Below are positions 9,203 through 18,108 of a stretch of 64,000 bases of DNA, piece after piece (positions within the stretch are counted from its first letter, which is position 1; each line of letters starts with the position of its first letter). The position numbers and the translations under genes are program-made. The stretch comes from Sphingobacterium sp. HMA12 (lineage in GTDB: Bacteria > Bacteroidota > Bacteroidia > Sphingobacteriales > Sphingobacteriaceae): positions 434,001 through 498,000 of the forward strand of contig NZ_BEYR01000003.1 in NCBI RefSeq assembly GCF_002933815.1, in the 5' to 3' direction. The notes beneath the pieces are model-generated. The model worked only from the letters and a program-made list of their open reading frames with translations. It did not search any database and was not told where the DNA came from.

Positions 9203-10129
9203 ATGAGTATAGCATTGTTACTGAATAGCGGTAGGGCCGAAGACTGGAAGTTAGAAATTAATAGACATCTCCCTGAAATAAAGGTTGAGATCTTCCCTGA
9301 GATAGAAAATTATACGGAAGTTGAGTTCGCACTTTGCTGGAAGCCTGCCGCAGGTTATTATACTCATTTTCCCAATTTAAAAGTTATCCAATCCGGAGGT
9401 GCTGGGATAGATCATTTATTTCCCAAAGCCATACCATCACATATTCATATCTGTAGAATTGTAGATCCCATGCTAAAAAGCGACATGTTTGAGCATGTTT
9501 TGACATGTCTGATGCATTCGATGAAGAATCTTTCGGCTTACGCTGCAGCAAAGGATAAAAGAGATTGGCAGCCTCTCGAATATAAATCCATTGGTCAGAC
9601 GCATGTAACGGTTTTAGGATTAGGTGAAATTGGTGGATACTTAGCCGAAAGACTCGCTCAATTGGGGTTCAATGTTAACGGATGGTCTAATTCTCCAAAA
9701 AAAATGGCGGGTGTAACTTCTTTTACGGGTGTTGACGGACTTCGTTTGGCCGTTGAGCACACAGATTTTATCGTGAATGTTCTACCATTGACCGATGCTA
9801 CAAGAGGAATTTTAAATCGTGATCTTTTCAATTTATGCCCCAAGGGCGCTGTTCTGCTCAACGTCGGTAGAGGTGAACATCTTGTGGAAGAGGATTTATT
9901 GGAAGCAATCGCCGAGGGGCAGATTGCTGGTGCCTACCTCGATGTATTTCATCAGGAACCCTTACCCCGGGATCATCCGTTCTGGCACTGTAGTTCCATT
10001 TGTATTACACCGCATGTCGCGAGTAGGACAAATATCAGTTCCTCGGTAACACAGGTGGTGGATAATTATAGACGAATGATTTTGGGACAACCTTTGCTCA
10101 ATGAAGTTTCTTTGGAAAAGGGCTATTAA
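9203..10129 (+). CDS. D-isomer-specific 2-hydroxyacid dehydrogenase (GhrA-like)
   Basis: The 308-residue protein shows the NAD(P)-binding motif VLGLGEIGGYLAERLAQLG (residues ~134-152), the substrate-binding Arg in NVGRGEHLVEEDL, the catalytic Glu in HQEPLPRDHPFW and the catalytic His in ITPHVAS. The order and the short PFWHC-type C-terminal segment are closest to glyoxylate/hydroxypyruvate reductase A. Expected activity is NAD(P)H-dependent reduction of glyoxylate, hydroxypyruvate or a related 2-keto acid in the cytosol. It stands alone; an intrinsic terminator follows at 10239. Confidence 0.92.
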   Translation: MSIALLLNSGRAEDWKLEINRHLPEIKVEIFPEIENYTEVEFALCWKPAAGYYTHFPNLKVIQSGGAGIDHLFPKAIPSHIHICRIVDPMLKSDMFEHVLTCLMHSMKNLSAYAAAKDKRDWQPLEYKSIGQTHVTVLGLGEIGGYLAERLAQLGFNVNGWSNSPKKMAGVTSFTGVDGLRLAVEHTDFIVNVLPLTDATRGILNRDLFNLCPKGAVLLNVGRGEHLVEEDLLEAIAEGQIAGAYLDVFHQEPLPRDHPFWHCSSICITPHVASRTNISSSVTQVVDNYRRMILGQPLLNEVSLEKGY

Positions 10130-10157
10130 AAATTTTAGCTATACACAGGGGGGAGTT

Positions 10158-10200
10158 TTTCCATTTCTTTCATTCACCAAGTTTCCCATCCGTTAGTCTA
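10158..10200 (+). repeat. Degenerate partial copy of the NTF2-family 5' element
   Basis: This stretch matches the first ~40 bp of the 5' element (consensus TTCACCGAGTTTTCC followed by GTCCGTTAGTCTA) with several substitutions, but breaks off before the promoter part. It lies 270 bp upstream of the intact element of copy 1, in the same orientation. Confidence 0.6.
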
Positions 10201-10238
10201 CGAGAACTTAATTTTAATTTTTTTGGGTTTTAATGCGG

Positions 10239-10284
10239 TGTACGCATATGAACAATATGTTTATAAACTGTTCGCATGCGTACA
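10239..10284 (+). terminator. Intrinsic terminator after the hydroxyacid dehydrogenase
   Basis: A 16-bp imperfect inverted repeat (TGTACGCATATGAACA against TGTTCGCATGCGTACA, 14 of 16 paired) closes a 14-base AT-rich loop and is followed by TTTTCTTTTT. Position about 110 bp past the dehydrogenase stop and the T tract support a Rho-independent terminator on the plus strand. Confidence 0.65.
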
Positions 10285-10425
10285 TTTTCTTTTTCGACGA
10301 AAATCTCGGACAGGCCATAATAGGACCTAGAAGGTATGAATGAGCTCGTCGCCGCAACTGGTATAGTATTTGGCATGCAGCTGATAAAATGAAGCTAATG
10401 TTCTTTGTGTACGCTATACTACTTC

Positions 10426-10559
10426 CACCTTCCCATTTCCGCCGTTCACCGAGTTTTGCTGATCGTTGGTCTAAAGTCCATAGGTTAAATGCACATTGAA
10501 CCCTAGTTTTGAATCAACAAATATGAACAACAGAACTAACACAATAAAATAAAGACATT
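10426..10559 (+). promoter_or_regulatory. NTF2-family 5' element, copy 1, with TAnnTTTG promoter box
   Basis: This ~134-bp block is conserved before all five full-length family copies. It runs from a CACCTxCCCATT start through TTCACCGAGTTTT and a small AGCC-CATA-GGCT-type hairpin (lost in this copy) to the ATG. The box TAGTTTTG at 10504-10511 fits the Bacteroidota -7 consensus TAnnTTTG exactly and is invariant in the family. The leader ends in AACAATAAAATAAAGACATT-type sequence immediately before the ATG. This copy is the most diverged of the intact set. Confidence 0.75.
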
Positions 10560-11006
10560 ATGAAAACTTTAGTAAAAACATTCGCAGCAGCGGCCTTAAT
10601 CGCAATATCAACATTTGCCATGGCAGCTGAAGGTCCCGGTTCAAAAACTGAAAAAGCAACCGTTAACCTTTCCACAGCAGACTTCGCCTTAGAACACTAT
10701 ATTGCGGTAATGACCAAAGGTGAATCCGCGGGTGTGGAGCAATTGTTTTCCGAGGATTTCAGCCAAAAAGTTCAACCGTTCAATACAAAGGCCAACAGTC
10801 GCAGTGAGGTCGTTAAATATTTGAAGAAACAAAAAGGCGAACGTTTGAACTGTGCGGTAAGTACAGATATTATCGAAGAGTCAGCTGATAACATGATCGC
10901 TAAGGTGACGATGAAATTTGAGAACTTCAGCAAGACTGATCTTGTGAGCTTGGTACGTGAGGGTAATAATTGGAAAGTGTCAAAGTCTATTAATTCATAT
11001 AAATAA
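10560..11006 (+). CDS. Small secreted NTF2-like family protein, copy 1
   Basis: The 148-residue protein has a clear Sec signal peptide (MKTLVKTFAAAALIAISTFAMA, cleavage before AE). The mature ~125 residues look like a small NTF2/lumazine-binding-like alpha+beta fold: STADFALEHYIAVMTKGES helix, FSEDFSQKVQ, LKKQKGERLNC, and a C-terminal TDLVSLVREGNNWKVSKSI hairpin. It has one Cys and no catalytic motif. It is one of five full-length copies in this window; this one is the most divergent intact copy. Expected to be periplasmic or secreted; the function is unknown. The fold assignment is an inference from the pattern, not from a search. Confidence 0.8.
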   Translation: MKTLVKTFAAAALIAISTFAMAAEGPGSKTEKATVNLSTADFALEHYIAVMTKGESAGVEQLFSEDFSQKVQPFNTKANSRSEVVKYLKKQKGERLNCAVSTDIIEESADNMIAKVTMKFENFSKTDLVSLVREGNNWKVSKSINSYK

Positions 11007-11041
11007 GAGCCATCTCAAGTAAATATATAAATGTTGTAGGG

Positions 11042-11102
11042 CCACATCGTGAGATGTGGTTTTCTTTAATGTCAAAAGGGCCTGATGTTGATCAGACCCT
11101 TT
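11042..11102 (+). terminator. Tandem terminators after NTF2-family copy 1
   Basis: Two hairpins in series. The first is CCACATC-GTGA-GATGTGG at 11042-11059, followed by TTTTCTTT. The second is AAAGGG-C-CTGAT, four bases, ATCAG-A-CCCTTT at 11075-11102, followed by TCTC. The same pair recurs after copies 3 and 4. Confidence 0.75.
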
Positions 11103-11118
11103 CTCTTAGCGTTTACTT

Positions 11119-11306
11119 GTACAGTAATTTTTATGTTTCCTATCGTTTCCTCTTTTTTGTTTCGTGCTCCAATGTTTTTTAAGACTGTTGGATTTTCGCT
11201 GTACTACGCCAATTTTTAATTTTATTAACGAACCTCTCTGTCGAAAGATAATTGACTGCCGTTTGTATAGTAAGAACAACAATGAACTTGAAATAGTTTG
11301 ATAAAA
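11119..11306 (+). repeat. NTF2-family 3' element, copy 1
   Basis: About 185 bp repeated across the window. It begins TGTACAGTAATTTTTATG, contains a pyrimidine-rich TATCGTTTCCTCTTTTTTG, an inverted repeat whose arms match ATCCAA and TTGGAT, then a CGCCAATTTTTA box, a hairpin related to CCTTTC-TTTC-GAAAGG (here partly degraded), and ends near GAAATAGTTT. It holds no convincing gene. Together with 11007-11118 it fills the gap before the hydrolase at 11405. Confidence 0.75.
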
Positions 11307-11404
11307 ACACTATTTTTTGATTTTTATGTCGATTACTTCGATACAAATGAAATCACATCTTTCGTCTGCGAATAAATCAAGTGTTAATTTTATTTCTTAA
11401 GCAG

Positions 11405-12277
11405 TTATTTTAGAAATCCGTTCAAGTAACCTGAAATTGTTTGGGATTGGTTCATAAGACTAACATGCCCCTGGCCGGGGACAATTGCCAAATGAGACTT
11501 TGGCATCTGCCCAAAATCGCCAATTACTGCGCCACCTAATAATTGATAAGTTTTTATCAATTCAATTTTATCCAGGCCATCATTGTCCCCTGCGATTAGT
11601 AACACTGGCGATGATATTTGAGAAATATTTTCATCCCCAAAATCAAAGGGTTTCTGGGCCAACGCAATCATCTGTTCTAAAAATGCGGTCCATTTCGTTT
11701 TATCAGGCGCAACAGCATCATATGCTGCTTGCATAGGACTATTGTCAAATAACTCAGGTTTCATATTGTTGAATGCATTTTTTACTTCGGTCATCCAGCC
11801 CTCGCTTTTGTATGTGGCAGAGATGATTACCAATTCGTTTAATCTTTTTGGATACTGAATAGCAAATTTGTATGCTACAGCACCTCCAAAGCTATATCCA
11901 ACGACATCAGCACGTTCAATTTTCAGATAATCCATTACTCCTGCGACATCATCTGCCAGTATACCATGATCAAATTTTCTATCAGAAAATGGAGAATGAC
12001 CATGTCCCTGCAATTCGATGGCAATTACTTTTCTATTTTTTGACAGTTCAGGTATTATCTGGCTCCAATTCGAGCTGATGGTCATAAAAGCACCATGTAA
12101 TAATACAATAGGCTTCCCTTTTCCATAAACTTCATAGAATATTTTGATGCCATTAACGGGTGCATAGCCACTGGTAAAAGCGTGTGGCTGTTGACCATGT
12201 AATTGATGAATAGGGTTCATAATGAGTATAATAAAGGATATTTTAAACAGAGTAATGGATTTAAGAAAATTTTTCAT
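11405..12277 (-). CDS. Exported alpha/beta hydrolase
   Basis: The 290-residue protein has an N-terminal signal or anchor, then an alpha/beta-hydrolase domain. It shows an oxyanion-hole motif LLHGAF, the nucleophile elbow GYSFGG (Ser ~residue 132), an acidic residue in AGDNDGL and the catalytic His in GQGHVSL. It belongs to the large epoxide-hydrolase/esterase/peroxidase-like group; the substrate is not predictable. It is transcribed towards the 3' element of copy 1. It stands alone. Confidence 0.88.
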   Translation of the reverse strand: MKNFLKSITLFKISFIILIMNPIHQLHGQQPHAFTSGYAPVNGIKIFYEVYGKGKPIVLLHGAFMTISSNWSQIIPELSKNRKVIAIELQGHGHSPFSDRKFDHGILADDVAGVMDYLKIERADVVGYSFGGAVAYKFAIQYPKRLNELVIISATYKSEGWMTEVKNAFNNMKPELFDNSPMQAAYDAVAPDKTKWTAFLEQMIALAQKPFDFGDENISQISSPVLLIAGDNDGLDKIELIKTYQLLGGAVIGDFGQMPKSHLAIVPGQGHVSLMNQSQTISGYLNGFLK

Positions 12278-12573
12278 AACTGATTTATTTAAGTTTTACA
12301 TTACAAAGATGATAACCATTTTATGATCAGATACTGTGTAAAAACGACAACTTAAGGGGTGAATACCGTCAGGATGTTGTACCAGGACTGTCATTTCCTT
12401 CGCTAGCATCTTACTTTATTCATAGCAGGTTCCCTAGTTTAATTTATTTCGTTAATTTATTAATGTGTAAAATTAATTTTTATTTGAAATTGTATTAATA
12501 TTTGGTTATTTTTATGTGTTGAATATAGTTTTTGTAAATATTTGATTGTTTTGATGAAATTTAAGCTTATATA

Positions 12574-13515
12574 ATGTATAGACCGCTACTTTTTTTACTA
12601 TCTTTTTTCTTTTTTTCATTTGTTGGTTGTAAAAAATCAGAAGAAAACGACGCCGTTTCCGGCATGAGCATTTTGTTTTCGGATAATAGTCATGCCGTCA
12701 GGGGAAAGGTGAGTTATGATTATACGATGGACAATTGTGGTAATATCAATCTTATTACAGGTGTTAAGGAATCTGACGGAAGCTACTCCGAACTAAAGCT
12801 CACTTTGCTTCATAATGGTGCATTAGCTAAGGCACAATATTTTAAGCAGAATTCTTCGAATGATGGTCACTATTTTGCGCCACATCTTCAAGCTGGAAAA
12901 TCTTTTCAAATCTCTGATTTTAAATATGACAAATCTGGAGGGCACTTATCCTTTTCCTTTAATGGAAAAGTTTACAAAGGAGGTGGACAAGATGACGAGC
13001 GGATATTGGCAGGTAAAGTGGATCTGACTGCCATTGAATATGTCCCATGTAAAGGATCGATCATTGATGTGATGACCGAAAACCCTTCTTTCAACTTTTT
13101 CTCTATGTATTCGTCGGCCGGTACGTTATCCAGTGGCCTTGGCACGGCGAATCAGTATACTCAGTATGCATATAATGTTTACTCCAATGCTGGTCAGTAT
13201 TTGAGTTTGAGACTTGACAGTGATATCTCAGAACTCGTAAATAAAGAAATAGTATTTGACGATAGTAACGAAAAGCGCGGTGTAAGATATTTGGAATATC
13301 AAGGACCATTTATGCTAGCAGAATCCTATGGGTATTTTGATCACAACTGGAAACGTTTTCAAACCAGAGGAAAAATTACTAGTATACAAAGAACAATTGG
13401 CGAACGGTCTTTTGAACCGTATTACCAGGGCCTGATCATTATGGATATTCTCAATGAAGGCAGAGTGGTGAAGGAAGGCGTTGAGTTACCATTCTATGTG
13501 AAATCCCTTAAATAG
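12574..13515 (+). CDS. Hypothetical lipoprotein
   Basis: The 313-residue protein starts with a lipoprotein signal peptide ending in FFSFVGC followed by KKSEEN, so it should be a lipid-anchored envelope protein. The remainder is beta-rich with no recognised domain; there is a MDNCGN...VPCKG Cys pair in the mature part. It converges with the response regulator gene at 13541. The preceding 296 bp (12278-12573) are very AT-rich and probably hold its promoter. I do not recognise the family. Confidence 0.72.
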   Translation: MYRPLLFLLSFFFFSFVGCKKSEENDAVSGMSILFSDNSHAVRGKVSYDYTMDNCGNINLITGVKESDGSYSELKLTLLHNGALAKAQYFKQNSSNDGHYFAPHLQAGKSFQISDFKYDKSGGHLSFSFNGKVYKGGGQDDERILAGKVDLTAIEYVPCKGSIIDVMTENPSFNFFSMYSSAGTLSSGLGTANQYTQYAYNVYSNAGQYLSLRLDSDISELVNKEIVFDDSNEKRGVRYLEYQGPFMLAESYGYFDHNWKRFQTRGKITSIQRTIGERSFEPYYQGLIIMDILNEGRVVKEGVELPFYVKSLK

Positions 13516-13540
13516 TCATGTAAGAGTTTATTCATCGTGT

Positions 13541-14269
13541 TTATGTTTTTTGGAAAACTAAATTATTAAGAACTTTCTTTGTCATGCGGCTCATGAACGA
13601 ATCTCGATAGGTCTGTCCGATAGGGACCGTATTTTTATAATGTTCCAATTGAACCATATTTCCGTTGATCATTACAATAAATGGAATAGCAATGATAAAA
13701 GACTTATGGATTCGCACAAAGCGATCAGGCATTAATATGTTGTTTAAAGCGCTTATGTTGAGCTGGACCATAATGCTTTTATCATCTGACGTGTAAAAAC
13801 ATACATATTTTGCTTTTGCTTCGATATATACGATTTCGTTCAGCTTAATTTTTACCAGCTTCCCTTTATACTCTGTTTTGACCAGTATAAACTCTTCCTC
13901 TTGTTTAGTGTTAATCGAAAGCTGTTGTTGTACCCTTTCTACCGCTAGCAGAAAGCGTGGAAAAAATATGGGTTTTAAAAGGTAATCCACAACGTTTAGG
14001 TCAAATCCTTCAAGAGCATATTCTCTGTATGCCGTCGTGAGAATTACCTTATACCTTTCATTCAACATCTTCAAAAATTCCAGTCCGGTTATTCCGGGCA
14101 TTTGAATATCTAAAAACAACAGATCGACCTCAGTGTTGTTAAGCAGCTGTAATGCGGCTACTGGATCGGCTGCGGTACCCACTAAATTTAAATAGGGGAT
14201 CTGCTCAATATGTAGCGTCAGCAGTTCGATATTGTGGGGTTCATCGTCAATTACTATACAATTAATCAT
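13541..14269 (-). CDS. LytTR-family response regulator
   Basis: The 242-residue protein has a receiver domain (residues ~1-120: acidic pocket VIDDE, phospho-acceptor Asp in LLFLDIQMPGITG, conserved Lys in LLKPI) and a C-terminal LytTR DNA-binding domain (~140-238, with VYIEAKAKYVCFYT and FVRIHKSFIIAIPFI). It starts 3 bp after the stop of the LytS-type kinase, so the two form a two-component pair. Targets are unknown; neighbouring envelope genes are candidates. Confidence 0.93.
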   Translation of the reverse strand: MINCIVIDDEPHNIELLTLHIEQIPYLNLVGTAADPVAALQLLNNTEVDLLFLDIQMPGITGLEFLKMLNERYKVILTTAYREYALEGFDLNVVDYLLKPIFFPRFLLAVERVQQQLSINTKQEEEFILVKTEYKGKLVKIKLNEIVYIEAKAKYVCFYTSDDKSIMVQLNISALNNILMPDRFVRIHKSFIIAIPFIVMINGNMVQLEHYKNTVPIGQTYRDSFMSRMTKKVLNNLVFQKT

Positions 14270-14272
14270 GTG

Positions 14273-15322
14273 TTAGATATTTATAACAATTTCGGTCATG
14301 TAATAATTTCCATCTTCCTTAATCGTAAATGTATGTTTGCTGCCATACATCAGATTCAGGCGTTGTTGCACATTATTTACGCCGATACCTTTTGATAATT
14401 CTTTTGGGCCATTTCTTTTCTTATTGCTTACCCGGAAGTTTATTTTGGAGTTCCTGGCAAGAATTTCAATTGCCACCTGATTTTCAGCATCATGAAGTTC
14501 ACCATGTTTAAATGCATTTTCAACCAGCGTAACTAATGTTAAGGTAGGGATTTTAGCATCTTTGAGTTGAATATCTTCGCTGTATCTGATTTTTATGTTG
14601 TTATTGAACCGGATTTGGTTCATCTGGATAACTTTTTTTATTTGCTTGGCTTCTAAGGCTAATGGTACAATTCCCTGTTCACCCCAATCCTCCAATGCGT
14701 AACTCATTATTTCGGATAGCAGATGAACGGCCTGTGACGCTTCAGGATTGGTTTTATACGTTTTTGTGTAAATTAAGCTCAGCGAATTAAAAAGGAAGTG
14801 AGGATTGATCTGATATTTTATTGCGGCGAGTTCCGCTTTTAATTTTTCGCGCTCCAATTGTTCTTTACTCCTGCGAATTACGTTTGAACAAATAGCTACG
14901 GCAGTAAAATAGGATATAATGGTGGACGCAATATTTAGTATTGTTGTTGTGATAAAAAATGAAGCTGGCGTTAGGTTACCGACACTTTCTGGATTGGTTC
15001 TATGCACAAAAAATGTCCAGTAATATTCATAAAGAGTCAGCAAGGTGAAGAAAGCGATGACTTGGATTGATATTTTTCCCCAGCGTCGGTCCATAATCGC
15101 GGGTATAGCAAAATGATATATAAGCACGTAGAAAACTACCGTGCCTTTTATAATGGTATGGGTAAAACTTACATAGAGATTGATTCCACCTTCAAATTGA
15201 TCAACTGTTTTGTCAAAGCCCTGAAGTTGTACTAGAAAGAGAAATACGGCAACACTCCATATTCCATAAATCAGGAAAATAACCAAAAACTCTTTCCACT
15301 TTATCCTGACTGCTAGCGACAT
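14273..15322 (-). CDS. LytS/YehU-type sensor histidine kinase
   Basis: The 349-residue protein has four predicted membrane segments in the first ~155 residues, then the His_kinase domain with the phospho-acceptor His in YQINPHFLFNSLSLIY (~residue 173). A HATPase region follows with VENAFKHGEL and a GIGVNNVQQRL G-box. There is no obvious extracytoplasmic sensor domain, as usual for this group in Bacteroidota. It is co-transcribed with the LytTR regulator. The 345 bp upstream (15323-15667) contain no recognised feature. Confidence 0.93.
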   Translation of the reverse strand: MSLAVRIKWKEFLVIFLIYGIWSVAVFLFLVQLQGFDKTVDQFEGGINLYVSFTHTIIKGTVVFYVLIYHFAIPAIMDRRWGKISIQVIAFFTLLTLYEYYWTFFVHRTNPESVGNLTPASFFITTTILNIASTIISYFTAVAICSNVIRRSKEQLEREKLKAELAAIKYQINPHFLFNSLSLIYTKTYKTNPEASQAVHLLSEIMSYALEDWGEQGIVPLALEAKQIKKVIQMNQIRFNNNIKIRYSEDIQLKDAKIPTLTLVTLVENAFKHGELHDAENQVAIEILARNSKINFRVSNKKRNGPKELSKGIGVNNVQQRLNLMYGSKHTFTIKEDGNYYMTEIVINI

Positions 15323-15667
15323 TTAAATCTTGTTTGATTAACTTATTGCTGTTCTTAATTTTATACAAAATTAGTTGAAATGGATGATGATCAAAAGTTT
15401 TATCTATTGACAATAGGATTATAGGCACGAACGGCACGATTGGTTACATCAAAATAGAGAAGCGATATTGGGCTGGTAGTTAGTTATTTTTCTCGTAATA
15501 TCAGTATAATAATTTCCGGTCCGAAATACCCGGACCAGAAATTGATACACTAGGAAATCCTGTATTTGTTAATTGTTGCAAGCTCGGATATTAGTTGTGT
15601 ACTATAGAATTCATTGAAGAATGATAACGGGAGTGGCTGGATGAGCATAAAATTATCAGGATGCGAT

Positions 15668-16066
15668 TTATTTATATTTAACAAATGTGGCTAGAATTTT
15701 TTTAACCTTGATATTATTTGTAATTGAACCGCCTGCATAAGTATTATTCTTTTTACCATTCTGTAGATTTCCAAAGTCTGATTTTGAAGATCCTGTCACT
15801 TCCTCGGTGAGCTTCATGACCACAGCATCCGCACCTTTGGATTGGCCGAGTGTTATTACCTTTTGCTGTGCGGCCTCTATGGAGCCAAAACCTTTGCCTA
15901 TATCCGTTGTTCCCATTACTTCATATTCTTTTTTAATGTCATTTACATCAAAAAAAACATCTACATGCTGGGTTGGAGCGTAACTTTTCCCAAAGTAAGA
16001 TGGAGCAGAACAAGAGGTAGCGGCTAAGGCAATCATTGCAATCGATTTGATAAATAAATTTTTCAT
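15668..16066 (-). CDS. Small hypothetical lipoprotein
   Basis: The 132-residue protein has a signal peptide with lipobox AATSC. The mature part (DVFFDVNDIKKEYEVMGTTD, later QSKGADAVVMKL) resembles small envelope lipoproteins with a YbjQ/DUF4156-like pattern in which a gene-dosage-like GADAVV segment follows a helix; this is weak. Function unknown. It stands alone between the LytS kinase and an AT-rich 422-bp region (16067-16488) with no recognised gene. Confidence 0.65.
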   Translation of the reverse strand: MKNLFIKSIAMIALAATSCSAPSYFGKSYAPTQHVDVFFDVNDIKKEYEVMGTTDIGKGFGSIEAAQQKVITLGQSKGADAVVMKLTEEVTGSSKSDFGNLQNGKKNNTYAGGSITNNIKVKKILATFVKYK

Positions 16067-16488
16067 TTGTTTAATTCTGTATGAGTGATTTTATTTTTTA
16101 TTTGGTGCAATATTAGGGGAAAGCTATGCAGGTATAAAGTTTTAAGCATCAAAAATGGTATTCGTGGTATAAACACTGTAATTCAAGGCCTTAAATAGCT
16201 TAAGCATTATTTCAATTGTGGCGAACCCCTTATTTCCCATATTTTATATTGATTGCTTATTATTTAGCGGAGTTATTGGAGATCGGATTTTTGAATCTCT
16301 CTAATTTTACGCCTATGTAGTTTACCATTAGAAAAGAATGATTCTTTTTGTCACTTAGCTATTTCCTTGACCGGGCGGTGTCCAAGACTGATATGTTAAA
16401 TATTTGATTTTTTTATGATAATAAATATTTATTTAGTGATAATCGTTAAATATTTATTATTATTGTATTAAATATAAACTCGTTAATT

Positions 16489-17025
16489 ATGAAAAAAATG
16501 GACAACATCGTTTTTAAAGGATTACTCGTAGTCGCCTGGATCATATTTATTGGATTATCTATTGAAGCAGGAGCCATTATTGTTAATTTCATTTTCAGTA
16601 TTTTCAAACCAGAATTCGTCGGAAGACTCTATCAAAAACTTGATCTGTCGGCTATGTACAAGCAGAGCCAAATGTCTTTTTACACGATCTATTCTTTTAT
16701 CATTGTCATTGCAATATTGAAAGCACATTTATTTTATCTTGTGATCGAAATGATGCACAAATTGGATCTGAATAAACCCTTCAATAATTTAGTTTCCAAA
16801 CAGATTACAAAGATCAGTTACTTAACATTTTCAATTGGGTTGTTGAGTTATGTTGCACAAGAAACTGTAGGTAGAATAATAAGGAAAGGCCTCGAAGTCG
16901 GAAACTTAAATCAGTTCTGGACCGATAGCCAAGCATTCATTTTAATGGCTGCGGTGATTTATGTGATATCCGTTATTTTTAGTAGAGGAATTGAATTACA
17001 AAACGAAAACGATTTAACCGTATAA
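16489..17025 (+). CDS. DUF2975 membrane protein
   Basis: The 178-residue protein has four predicted membrane segments (around residues 10-35, 62-88, 105-125, 146-166) and the DUF2975 pattern, including the DLNKPFNNLVSKQITKISYL loop. DUF2975 proteins are typically encoded directly before a small XRE-type regulator, as here with a 1-bp gap. The molecular function is not known; co-occurrence suggests that the membrane protein controls, or is controlled by, the regulator. Confidence 0.85.
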   Translation: MKKMDNIVFKGLLVVAWIIFIGLSIEAGAIIVNFIFSIFKPEFVGRLYQKLDLSAMYKQSQMSFYTIYSFIIVIAILKAHLFYLVIEMMHKLDLNKPFNNLVSKQITKISYLTFSIGLLSYVAQETVGRIIRKGLEVGNLNQFWTDSQAFILMAAVIYVISVIFSRGIELQNENDLTV

Positions 17026-17026
17026 G

Positions 17027-17233
17027 ATGCCGATAATTGTAAATTTAGATGTTATGATGGCTAAGAGAAAAATGTCATTGAATGAACTATCAGAGAAAGT
17101 TGATCTTTCACTTTCAAATCTTTCGATATTAAAAACTGGAAAAGCCAAGGCGGTAAGGTTTAGCACATTGGAGGCAATCTGTAAAGTATTAGAGTGTCAG
17201 CCGGGAGACATCTTGGAATTTGTAGCGGATTGA
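17027..17233 (+). CDS. Small XRE-family (YozG-like) transcriptional regulator
   Basis: The 68-residue protein is essentially one Cro/C1-type helix-turn-helix: MMAKRKMSLNELSEKVDLS, a recognition segment NLSILKTGKAKAVRFSTLE, and a closing LECQPGDILEF that is diagnostic of the YozG-like group. It begins 1 bp after the DUF2975 gene and is surely co-expressed with it. Confidence 0.9.
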   Translation: MPIIVNLDVMMAKRKMSLNELSEKVDLSLSNLSILKTGKAKAVRFSTLEAICKVLECQPGDILEFVAD

Positions 17234-17299
17234 GGAATTAGAGCGGGATTCCAAAATGAAGATTTACTAAAAGTAGTTATTGTTCAATAACAATAGTGA

Positions 17300-17408
17300 T
17301 TCTATCGTTTACCCTTTTTTGTTTTCGTCATCCAGTGTTTTTCTGGACAATTAGATTTTCACTGTACGACGCCAATTTTTATGTTAATCCATTCTTTCGA
17401 AAGGTGTC
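17300..17408 (+). repeat. NTF2-family 3' element without a gene (truncated), fused to the next 5' element
   Basis: The sequence matches the 3' element from the TATCGTTT part through the ATCCAG/CTGGAC-type inverted repeat, CGCCAATTTTTATG and the CTTTC-GAAAGG hairpin. It lacks the starting TGTACAG part and the final ~70 bp. It has no family gene or terminator to its left (DUF2975/XRE genes are there) and is followed within a few bases by the 5' element of copy 2. It looks like a junction left by recombination between elements. Confidence 0.7.
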
Positions 17409-17413
17409 ATATT

Positions 17414-17547
17414 CACCTGCCCATTTCCATCATTCACCGAGTTTTCTTGTCCGTTAGTCTAAAGCCCGTAGGCTAGGGGCGGATTGTGTTGTAGTTTTGA
17501 GTCAACAAATAAGAACAACAGAACTAACACAATAAAATAAAGACATT
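17414..17547 (+). promoter_or_regulatory. NTF2-family 5' element, copy 2, with TAnnTTTG box
   Basis: Conserved ~134-bp block with TTCACCGAGTTTTC, a short AGCC/GGCT hairpin and TAGTTTTG at 17492-17499 as a -7 box, followed by the AT-rich leader ending AAAGACATT before the ATG. Confidence 0.78.
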
Positions 17548-17994
17548 ATGAACTCATTAGTAAAAACATTCGCAGCAGCAGCCCTAATCGCAGTATCAAC
17601 ATTCGCAATGGCAGCTGACAAAACAGCATCAAAAACAGAGAAAGCAAACGTTAACCTTTCCACAGCAGACTTCGCATTAGCGCACTACGTTGCTGTCACT
17701 ACTGAGGGAGAGTCGGTAGGCGTAGAGCAGTTATTCGCGACAGATTTCAATCAAAAAATACAAGCTTCCAACGCACAATCTAACAGCCGTAGTGCAGTTG
17801 TCAAATCCTTAAAAAAGCAAACAGGGGAGAAACTAAATTGTGTGGTAAGCACCGATATCCTCGAGGCGTCAGCGGATTACATGATTGCCAAAGTAACGTT
17901 GAAATTTGTAGATTTTATCAAGACTGATCTGGTGACTTTGGTTCGCGAAGGTAATGACTGGAAAGTATCCAAATCAATTAACTCATATAAATAA
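17548..17994 (+). CDS. Small secreted NTF2-like family protein, copy 2
   Basis: The 148-residue protein has a Sec signal peptide ending FAMA-AD. The mature part has the family pattern STADFALAHYVAVTTEGES, FATDFNQKIQASNAQ, LNCVVSTDILEASADY and DLVTLVREGNDWKVSKSINS. Compared with copies 3 and 4 it has a few private changes (QTGEK, EASADY, KFVDFIKTD), which suggest relaxed or independent drift. Its mid-section is nearly identical to copies 3 and 4 at the DNA level. Function unknown; see copy 1. Confidence 0.8.
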   Translation: MNSLVKTFAAAALIAVSTFAMAADKTASKTEKANVNLSTADFALAHYVAVTTEGESVGVEQLFATDFNQKIQASNAQSNSRSAVVKSLKKQTGEKLNCVVSTDILEASADYMIAKVTLKFVDFIKTDLVTLVREGNDWKVSKSINSYK

Positions 17995-18026
17995 GAGCCA
18001 TCTCAAGTAAATATATATGTTGTAGA

Positions 18027-18057
18027 GCCACATTGAAAGATGTGGCTTTTATTTTTA
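18027..18057 (+). terminator. Terminator after NTF2-family copy 2
   Basis: GCCACAT, a six-base loop, ATGTGGC at 18027-18046, followed by TTTTATTTTTATT. The second hairpin and the 3' element present after copies 1, 3 and 4 are absent here. Confidence 0.75.
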
Positions 18058-18108
18058 TTGCATCAACTTCCTTCAAGCAGTCAATACTGAGTGAGCTCTA
18101 ATGAAAAC

